This document shows positions 1-5,174 of a stretch of 5,768 nt of DNA, piece by piece. The stretch's first letter is position 1; every line of letters starts with the position of its first letter. A program made the position numbers and the translations under genes. The notes below the pieces were generated by a model. The model was given only the letters and a program-made list of their open reading frames with translations. It was not told where the DNA came from and made no database searches. This DNA is from Chloroflexota bacterium (GTDB lineage Bacteria > Chloroflexota > Anaerolineae > Anaerolineales > VGOW01), in contig JACRLA010000348.1 of the NCBI GenBank assembly GCA_016215145.1, forward strand, positions 1 through 5,768. Direction: 5' to 3'.

Positions 1-150
1 GTTTTAGTTGAACATATTCCGGCGCGCGTTTGTGCGCGTTGTGGTGAAGCCGTGTTTAGCCGCGAGACGACGGAACATATTCGGCGCATTGTGCATGGGG
101 AAGCGAAACCGTTACGCACGATGCAATTGAATGTGTTTTCGTTTGCATAA
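1..150 (+). CDS. YgiT-type zinc finger protein, C-terminal part (5' end outside window)
   Basis: The frame is open from the first base to a TAA at 148-150 and gives 49 residues. It contains a CxxC pair (VCARCGE, Cys11 and Cys14 of the fragment), then a helix-like ETTEHIRRI stretch and a terminal VFSFA. This pattern fits the end of the small (about 70-80 residue) YgiT/MqsA-type zinc-finger proteins, in which a second CxxC lies near the N-terminus; that half is outside the window. In this family the zinc finger is the antitoxin half of a type II toxin-antitoxin pair, and the toxin is usually a small gene immediately upstream, so it would also lie outside. The next gene begins 24 bases downstream, so read-through is possible, but no functional link is evident. 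The family call is fairly safe; the antitoxin role is inferred. Confidence 0.72.
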   Translation, partial: VLVEHIPARVCARCGEAVFSRETTEHIRRIVHGEAKPLRTMQLNVFSFA

Positions 151-165
151 GTTCGCCTGCAGAAA

Positions 166-172
166 AGAGGAA
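166..172 (+). promoter_or_regulatory. Ribosome-binding site for the TTG-initiated acyl-CoA dehydrogenase
   Basis: AGAGGAA lies two bases before TTG at 175. This purine-rich site is the main reason for accepting the rare TTG start. The next in-frame Met is far inside the conserved N-terminal domain, and the TTG gives a normal family N-terminus. The spacing is slightly short but acceptable. Confidence 0.55.
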
Positions 173-174
173 CC

Positions 175-1371
175 TTGACATCCAACCTTGAAATTTTAGT
201 GCAAGACATCAAAACATTTGTCAGGGAAGAACTTTATCCGCTGGAGCCGATTTTGTTGCAGCAGGGCTACTATGCGGTAGAGGCGGCAGTGTACGAAAAG
301 CGCGAGCGAGTTAAAGCGCGGGGGTGGTGGGCGCCGTCTATCCCGCGCCACTATGGCGGACTAGGTCTTAACTTGCCTGATTTCGCGCGCGTGAGTGAAG
401 TGCTGGGGTTAAGTTTTCTCGGTCATCTAACGTTCAATTGCCAAGCGCCTGATATCGGCAACATGGAGTTGCTGATGGAAGTTGCCAGCGACGAACAGAA
501 AGAACGCTACCTCATGCCGTTGATTCGCGGCGAGATACGCAGTTGTTTCTCGATGACTGAGCCGGAACATGCCGGTTCCAATCCGCTTTACATGAGCGCA
601 ACGGCAGTGAAAGATGGCGACGATTACGTCATCAATGGTCACAAGTGGTTTACCTCTTCGCAGGAGGGCACTGCCTTTGCTATCGTCATGGCAATCACCA
701 ATCCAGATGCGCCGAAACTACACCAACGCGCCAGCCAGATTATTGTGCCAACCGATACGCCCGGTTTTCGCCGCCTGCGCAACATTAAGATCATGGGGGA
801 GGCGGGCGAAGGTTACTTCACCGATGCCGAGATAGTGTATGAGAATGTGCGCGTGCCGCAGGCTAACCTGTTAGGCAGAGAAGGCGAAGGTTTTGCGCTG
901 GCGCAAATGCGTTTAGGACCGGGGCGTGTTCATCATTGTATGCGCTGGATCGGAATTTGCGAACGCGCTTTTGACCTGATGTGCCAACGCGCCGCCAGCC
1001 GTGAACTCTCGCCGGGAAAGTTGCTGGCTGAAAAACAAACCATTCAACATTGGATTGCTGAGAGCCGCGCCGAAATTAACGCCGCGCGTTTTTTGGTGAT
1101 GGATGTGGCGCATAAGATCGAATCAGGCGGCGCACACGCGGCGCGGGTTGACATCTCGCTCATCAAATTTTACGTGGCGGGCGTGCTGGATCGATTAATG
1201 GATCGGGCGGTTCAAGTTCACGGCGCGTTGGGCATCACCGATGACACCATGCTGGCATTTGCCTATCGCCGTGAGCGGGCGGCGCGCATTTACGATGGCC
1301 CGGATGAAGTTCATAAATCAGCCGTTGCGCGGCACATATTAAAAGAGTACGGCGTCAACGTTTCGATATAA
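175..1371 (+). CDS. ACAD10/11-like acyl-CoA dehydrogenase (probable 4-phosphooxyacyl-CoA dehydratase/isomerase)
   Basis: This 398-residue protein has the full acyl-CoA dehydrogenase fold. The FAD and substrate motif FSMTEPEHAGSNP is at 125-137, NGHKWFTS at 154-161, and QVHGALGITDDT at 347-358. Two signatures place it in the ACAD10/11 (LvaC-like) group rather than with ordinary fatty-acid dehydrogenases: RLGPGRVHHCMRWIG at 246-260 and RIYDGPDEVH at 371-380, where Asp374 stands at the position that is the catalytic Glu in MCAD-type enzymes. Known members of this group act on 4-phosphorylated acyl-CoAs, eliminating phosphate to an enoyl-CoA that is then hydrated, so that 4-hydroxy acids can enter beta-oxidation. 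The next gene, six bases downstream, is the matching kinase. The start is TTG at 175 with an AGAGGAA site. The protein is soluble and of normal length. The family is secure; the substrate chain length is unknown. Confidence 0.9.
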   Translation: MTSNLEILVQDIKTFVREELYPLEPILLQQGYYAVEAAVYEKRERVKARGWWAPSIPRHYGGLGLNLPDFARVSEVLGLSFLGHLTFNCQAPDIGNMELLMEVASDEQKERYLMPLIRGEIRSCFSMTEPEHAGSNPLYMSATAVKDGDDYVINGHKWFTSSQEGTAFAIVMAITNPDAPKLHQRASQIIVPTDTPGFRRLRNIKIMGEAGEGYFTDAEIVYENVRVPQANLLGREGEGFALAQMRLGPGRVHHCMRWIGICERAFDLMCQRAASRELSPGKLLAEKQTIQHWIAESRAEINAARFLVMDVAHKIESGGAHAARVDISLIKFYVAGVLDRLMDRAVQVHGALGITDDTMLAFAYRRERAARIYDGPDEVHKSAVARHILKEYGVNVSI

Positions 1372-1377
1372 CGCCGG

Positions 1378-2481
1378 GTGATTTCGAAGAACACCATGCC
1401 AGAACAATCCTTTACGGATCCTTCCGTCGCTGTGCGAAAGGGTGAAGAGTTGGATGTGGAGCGTCTCGCAATTTATTTGCGCCAGCATTTGACCGGATTT
1501 AAATCGCTGCTCACCGTTGAACAATTCCCAAGCGGATACTCAAACCTGACTTATCTTTTGCGGCTGGATGATTCGCCGCCACGCGAACTGGTGCTGCGCC
1601 GCCCGCCTTTCGGCGCCAACATTAAGGGCGGGCACGACATGGCGCGCGAGTATCGCATTCTCAATGTGCTGCTCAACACCTATCGCAAAGTCCCAAAGCC
1701 GATTCTTTATTGCGAAGACAACTCAATTCTCGGCGCGCCGTTCTATGTGATGGAACGGGTGAAGGGCGTTATTCTCCGCCACAAACTTCCACGCGGTTTT
1801 GAAATTGCGCCGGACTTGATGCAAAAAATATGTTTCGCTTTGATTGAGTCGTTGGTGGAACTGCACGCGCTCGACATCACCACCGATTTAAGCGAACTGG
1901 GCAAACCCGAAGGTTACACCGCCCGTCAGGTTGGCGGTTGGACGAAGCGTTATCAGAACGCGCTCACCGACGATTGCCCGGACTTTGAGCCGCTCACCCG
2001 CTGGCTCGCCGCCAACGTCCCCGCCCACTCCGATGCGACTCTGATCCACAATGACTTCCGTTACGATAATGCCATTCTTGCCCCCGAAGATTTAACGCGC
2101 ATCGTCGCCATTCTTGATTGGGAAATGGCGACTCTCGGCGACCCGCTGACCGATGTCGGCACGACGCTGGCTTATTGGGCGGAGCCGAATGACCCGGACA
2201 TCCTTCGCCAATTTGGGTTGACCACTCATCCCGGCAATCTTGATCGCCAGCAATTTTTAGATCGCTACGCCGAATACAGCAGGCGCGATGTTTCCGGTTT
2301 TCTTTTTTACTATGTGTATGGCGTTTTCAAAAACGTAGTGATCGCGCTTCAGATTTATGCGCGTTATCGTCAAGGGTTAACGCGCGACCCGCGCTTTGCC
2401 GCGCTGATTGACGTCATCCGCGCCTACAACCAGATCGCCCAACGCGCGTTGGATACTCATCGTATTAGCCGTTTGTTTTAG
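1378..2481 (+). CDS. APH-fold phosphotransferase, ACAD10/11 kinase-domain type (probable 4-hydroxyacyl-CoA kinase)
   Basis: The protein is 367 residues if started at GTG 1378, or 361 from ATG 1396. Neither start has a strong ribosome-binding site, and the ATG is equally plausible. It has the aminoglycoside-phosphotransferase-like kinase fold: a glycine loop PSGYSNLTYLL at 51-61, LVLRRPP at 71-77 in the ATP-anchoring strand, Glu91 in REYRIL, the catalytic loop IHNDFRYDN at 223-231 (Asp226 as base, Asn231 for metal), and LDWEMATLGDP at 246-256 (Asp247 for metal). The RQGLTRDPRFAAL stretch near 331-343 is typical of this group. In animals this domain is fused to the dehydrogenase (ACAD10/11); in Pseudomonas putida LvaA it is separate and phosphorylates 4-hydroxyvaleryl-CoA. 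Direct adjacency to the dehydrogenase supports the same role here rather than antibiotic resistance. The substrate itself is inferred. Confidence 0.88.
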   Translation: MISKNTMPEQSFTDPSVAVRKGEELDVERLAIYLRQHLTGFKSLLTVEQFPSGYSNLTYLLRLDDSPPRELVLRRPPFGANIKGGHDMAREYRILNVLLNTYRKVPKPILYCEDNSILGAPFYVMERVKGVILRHKLPRGFEIAPDLMQKICFALIESLVELHALDITTDLSELGKPEGYTARQVGGWTKRYQNALTDDCPDFEPLTRWLAANVPAHSDATLIHNDFRYDNAILAPEDLTRIVAILDWEMATLGDPLTDVGTTLAYWAEPNDPDILRQFGLTTHPGNLDRQQFLDRYAEYSRRDVSGFLFYYVYGVFKNVVIALQIYARYRQGLTRDPRFAALIDVIRAYNQIAQRALDTHRISRLF

Positions 2482-2485
2482 GAGA
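2480..2485 (+). promoter_or_regulatory. Strong ribosome-binding site for the AOR gene, overlapping the kinase stop codon
   Basis: AGGAGA lies six bases before ATG 2492, and its first two bases are the last two of the kinase TAG stop (2479-2481). This placement fits translational coupling. It sets the AOR start at 2492 rather than at the upstream in-frame ATG 2408, which would add 28 non-conserved residues inside the kinase gene. Confidence 0.75.
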
Positions 2486-2491
2486 CTCTTC

Positions 2492-4192
2492 ATGCGTAAA
2501 TATCTAAACATCAATCTCAAAACAAAATCTATCGAGACCAAAGAACTTAATGGCGAAGAGCTCGCCAGAGCCGGACGTTATTGGATTGCCAAAACTTTGG
2601 TGGAGATGAATGTTGCCAAAGTGGATCCGCTCTCGCCGCAGAACCCGCTCATCTTTTCGGCGGGACCGTTGGCGGGGACAACGTTTTCCAGTGCCAATCG
2701 CACCAGCGTGGGATGCAAGAGTCCGCTGACGGGCGGCATTAAGGAAGCAAACGGTGGCGGCATCTTTGGCTATGGGTTGGGTCAACTGTATCTCGCCGGA
2801 TTCACGCTGCACGAGTCGTCCGAGTCGTGGGTGATCATTCATCTGCATAAAGATGGCGCGATTACGTTTGACGAGGCGACGCCGTTTATGGGCAAAGGCA
2901 ATTTTGAAACGGCGAAAAATTTATACGAGAAGTATGGCAAGAAAATTGCGATTGCTTTATGTGGACCCGTCGGCGAGTATCAAGGTTTGTTGGCGGGCAT
3001 CGCCTTTAACGACAGCGATGGTCGCCCGGCGCGGATGGCGGCGCGCGGCGGCGTGGGCGCGGTGATGGGCAGCAAAAAAGTTAAAGCGATCATCGCCGAC
3101 TTGGATAAAATTCCGCAACTGCATGACAAACAGAAAAGTTCTGATAATTTACGCGAATACACGCGCAAGTTATTGGACGATAAAACGATCACCGAGTTCT
3201 ATCGTGATCTCGGCACGATGGGCATGACCGATTACATCAACCACGTCGGCGGTTTGCCCGTGCGGAATTTTAGCGGCGGGCAATTTGCGAACGGTGATGA
3301 ATTGAAGATGGGCGCGAACTATATCGGTCCGCTCAACAAATCGCGCGGCGGCGATCAATCGCACGCCTGTATGCCGGGTTGTGTGATTCAATGTAGTAAT
3401 GTTTTCTTTGACGCTAACGGCAAAGAGGTTGTCTCGCCGGTGGAATATGAAACGTTGGGGTTGTTAGGCACCAACTGCGGAGTCGGCGACCCCGATGAGT
3501 TGGCTGCGCTTAATTTCATCGCCAATGATCTCGGTATTGACACAATCGAAACGGGCGCGACGCTCGCCGTCTTAATGGATGCGGGTTTGGCGAAGTTTGG
3601 CGACGTGGCGTGGATGAAATCGGCGCTCGATGAGATTCGGCGCGGCACAGAAAATGGAAAGTTGTGGGCGCGCGGCACGGCGCGCATGGGCGCGCACTAT
3701 AAAGTGAGTCGCGTTCCCGTGATCAAGAAGCAGGCAATCAGCGCCTACGACCCGCGCGTGATCGAAGCAACGGGCATCTCGATGATGGTCAGCGCGCAAG
3801 GAGCCGATCACACGGTGGGCAATGTGCCGCGACTCAAGACGCGACAGATGAGCAACGAGGAAATTTTTGCGGCGAGTCTCAAAGCGCAGATCACTTCGGC
3901 GGCGCAAGACTCGTTGGGGATGTGTCTCTTCGGGCGCACGGTCAACGACAAAGAGACGGCGTTCATCGTCGAGATGATCAACAACGCCGTTGGCACCAAC
4001 TTACCTGCGGAGTTTTACATGGACTTGGGGCGTGGCGTATTGCGCTACGAGCATGAGTTCAACAAACAAGCGGGCTTCGGGGTCGCCGACGACGAACTCC
4101 CGAACTTTTTCTATAATGAGCCGCTTGCGCCTTCGAGCAACGTTGCCCGCTTTCATGCCAACGACGTGCAAGGCACGCCGAAGCAAGTGTGA
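2492..4192 (+). CDS. Aldehyde:ferredoxin oxidoreductase (AOR) family protein
   Basis: This 566-residue protein resembles the tungsten bis-pterin AOR family, which interconverts aldehydes and carboxylates using ferredoxin. MRKYLNINL and DPLSPQNPLIFSAGPLAGT (45-63) form the N-terminal domain. NRTSVGCKSPLTGGIKEANG (69-88) carries Arg70 and Asn87, with the same spacing as the pterin-contacting Arg76 and Asn93 of Pyrococcus furiosus AOR. AARGGVGAVMGSKKVKAI (183-200) is the second pterin-binding signature. The 4Fe-4S ligands are likely Cys293, Cys297 and Cys301, with Cys478 in DSLGMC. The spacing CxxxCxxxC differs from the usual CxxCxxxC, and the usual GGRG near residue 27 is replaced by AGRYWIA, so this is a divergent subgroup. 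Length is slightly short for the family (about 600). There is no signal peptide, so it is cytoplasmic. It starts 10 bases after the kinase gene, probably co-transcribed. The family is secure; metal and substrate are inferred. Confidence 0.9.
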   Translation: MRKYLNINLKTKSIETKELNGEELARAGRYWIAKTLVEMNVAKVDPLSPQNPLIFSAGPLAGTTFSSANRTSVGCKSPLTGGIKEANGGGIFGYGLGQLYLAGFTLHESSESWVIIHLHKDGAITFDEATPFMGKGNFETAKNLYEKYGKKIAIALCGPVGEYQGLLAGIAFNDSDGRPARMAARGGVGAVMGSKKVKAIIADLDKIPQLHDKQKSSDNLREYTRKLLDDKTITEFYRDLGTMGMTDYINHVGGLPVRNFSGGQFANGDELKMGANYIGPLNKSRGGDQSHACMPGCVIQCSNVFFDANGKEVVSPVEYETLGLLGTNCGVGDPDELAALNFIANDLGIDTIETGATLAVLMDAGLAKFGDVAWMKSALDEIRRGTENGKLWARGTARMGAHYKVSRVPVIKKQAISAYDPRVIEATGISMMVSAQGADHTVGNVPRLKTRQMSNEEIFAASLKAQITSAAQDSLGMCLFGRTVNDKETAFIVEMINNAVGTNLPAEFYMDLGRGVLRYEHEFNKQAGFGVADDELPNFFYNEPLAPSSNVARFHANDVQGTPKQV

Positions 4193-4197
4193 CTCTC

Positions 4198-4237
4198 AAC
4201 ACCGAGTGTTTTCAGAAACACTCGGTGTTTTTATTTT
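4198..4237 (+). terminator. Rho-independent terminator after the dehydrogenase-kinase-AOR block
   Basis: A perfect 14-bp stem (4198-4211 with 4216-4229) encloses a TCAG tetraloop, and the downstream arm runs directly into TTTTTATTTT (4228-4237). It begins five bases after the AOR stop. This is a near-textbook intrinsic terminator. The left arm starts with AA, giving a shorter A run opposite the T tract, so weaker termination in the reverse direction is possible. It separates the metabolic block from the downstream kinase gene. Confidence 0.93.
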
Positions 4238-4241
4238 CGCG

Positions 4242-4247
4242 TAAAAT
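4242..4247 (+). promoter_or_regulatory. Possible -10 box for a leaderless kinase transcript
   Basis: TAAAAT matches five of six bases of the bacterial TATAAT consensus and ends nine bases before the kinase ATG at 4257. Transcription would therefore start at or within a few bases of the ATG. No Shine-Dalgarno-like sequence lies between the terminator and the ATG, which fits leaderless translation. No convincing -35 box is visible; the expected position falls within the terminator stem. Confidence 0.42.
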
Positions 4248-4256
4248 ATATCCATT

Positions 4257-5087
4257 ATGACTTTGCCTTTGGGTCGCCATCTCCTCAACCGTTATCGTCT
4301 CGAAAAAGAAATCGGGCGCGGCGGCACCGCCACGGTGTATCGCGGTTACGATCCGTTGATGGAACGCACCGTCGCCATTAAAACTTTTCCGCCGCACATC
4401 TTGGGAACCGAAACCGCCAAAGAGCAATTCACCACCGAAGTGCGCGTCATCGGGCAACTCGAACATCCTCACATCCTCCCCATTTACGATTGTGGACACG
4501 AAGGCAACACGCCGTTCATTGTGATGCGTTTCGCCGATAATGGATCGCTCGCCAACGAATTGACAAAGGGGTTGCCGACTCTGGAACGTGTCGCCGAAGT
4601 GTTCGATCAAGTTGCGCGCGGACTCGACTACGCCCATCAACGCGGCATGATTCACCGCGACATCAAACCGCAAAATGTTTTGGTCGAAGCCAGCGGCGAT
4701 CTTTACATCGGTGATTTCAGTTTGGCGATTCTGATCAGCGCCAAGCAAGAATCCGAATCGCAACAAACCACAACCGGCACCGCCTACTACATGTCACCCG
4801 AACAATGCCGGGGTTTGCTTGTGGATGCCCGCTCCGATATTTATTCACTCGGCGCGATGCTGTATGAGATGACGACAGGCAAACGCCCCTACGAAGGCGC
4901 GAACTGGGCAGAGATCGTCGTCAAAGTTCTGCAGGAAGATACGCCGCTGCCGCGTTCACTAAACCCCAATATCCCCGACGAAGTTCAAGATGTGATCCTC
5001 AAAGCGATGGAACGTGAACCAAGCGAAAGATTCACGTCGGCGAGGGAAATGGCGAGAGCGTTGCAAGATTTAAAAGCAGAACGCTGA
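4257..5087 (+). CDS. Soluble Hanks-type Ser/Thr protein kinase with a DFS motif
   Basis: The 276-residue protein is essentially a bare kinase domain. The glycine loop is IGRGGTATV (19-27), the ATP-anchoring Lys is Lys42 (VAIKTF) and the helix-C Glu is Glu61. The catalytic loop is HRDIKPQN (133-140) with Asp135. The metal motif reads DFS (153-155), not DFG. GTAYYMSPEQ (174-183) holds the P+1 loop and SPE in place of APE. Asp194 in SDIYSLG is the conserved F-helix Asp, and an Arg near the C-terminal end (REPSERFTSAREM) matches kinase subdomain XI. There is no membrane segment, PASTA repeat or other sensor domain, so it is probably a cytoplasmic PknB-like kinase acting on unknown targets. It lies between the terminator and the CGCTGA array and is probably monocistronic. 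The Gly to Ser change does not by itself imply loss of activity, since all catalytic residues are present. Confidence 0.9.
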   Translation: MTLPLGRHLLNRYRLEKEIGRGGTATVYRGYDPLMERTVAIKTFPPHILGTETAKEQFTTEVRVIGQLEHPHILPIYDCGHEGNTPFIVMRFADNGSLANELTKGLPTLERVAEVFDQVARGLDYAHQRGMIHRDIKPQNVLVEASGDLYIGDFSLAILISAKQESESQQTTTGTAYYMSPEQCRGLLVDARSDIYSLGAMLYEMTTGKRPYEGANWAEIVVKVLQEDTPLPRSLNPNIPDEVQDVILKAMEREPSERFTSAREMARALQDLKAER

Positions 5088-5161
5088 AAGCGCTGAGAAC
5101 GCTGACAATCGCTGACATAAAAAGAATCAGCGTTTCTCAGCGACAATCAGCGCCATCAGCG
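5082..5161 (+). repeat. Intergenic palindromic array: four CGCTGA units facing four TCAGCG units
   Basis: CGCTGA occurs at 5082, 5091, 5100 and 5110; its complement TCAGCG occurs at 5127, 5137, 5147 and 5156. Units recur every 9-10 bases, and the halves are separated by an A-rich 11-base loop (5116-5126). The two halves can pair as a long hairpin with small internal loops, and in several slipped registers. The first unit overlaps the kinase gene: CGC is its last codon and TGA its stop. No T tract follows the right arm, so this is not a standard intrinsic terminator. It fills nearly all of the 87-base gap between the kinase and lutB. It resembles REP-like extragenic repeats; a role in mRNA 3'-end protection or as a nuclease or transposase target is possible but unproven. 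Confidence 0.85.
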
Positions 5162-5164
5162 TTC

Positions 5165-5169
5165 AAAGG
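5165..5169 (+). promoter_or_regulatory. Ribosome-binding site for lutB
   Basis: AAAGG lies five bases before ATG 5175. It favours this start over the in-frame ATG at 5199, which has no comparable site upstream. Confidence 0.45.
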
Positions 5170-5174
5170 TTTAA

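Noticed and set aside
1378..2481. Aminoglycoside resistance phosphotransferase
   Set aside because: The fold is shared, but the motifs (LVLRRPP, DWEMATLGDP, RQGLTRDPRF) and the adjacent dehydrogenase fit the ACAD10/11 kinase group instead.
2408..2491. Upstream ATG that would extend the AOR by 28 residues
   Set aside because: The extension lies inside the kinase gene and encodes non-conserved residues. A strong AGGAGA site and the family-like MRKYLNINL start support 2492.
2504..2848. Minus-strand open frame of 114 codons opposite the AOR N-terminus
   Set aside because: It is a shadow frame of a clearly conserved gene, with no motif of its own.
3572..3907. Minus-strand open frame of 111 codons opposite the AOR C-terminal domain
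   Set aside because: It is Arg/His-rich shadow translation with no recognisable domain, fully within a conserved gene.
4212..4766. A 184-codon open frame on the minus strand across the kinase start and terminator
   Set aside because: It lies opposite the kinase gene, whose motifs are complete; the minus frame shows no recognisable domain and would begin inside the kinase gene and end in the terminator.
5082..5161. CRISPR array
   Set aside because: Units are 6 bases with 3-4 base gaps and reverse orientation halfway; there are no 25-40 base repeats or unique spacers.
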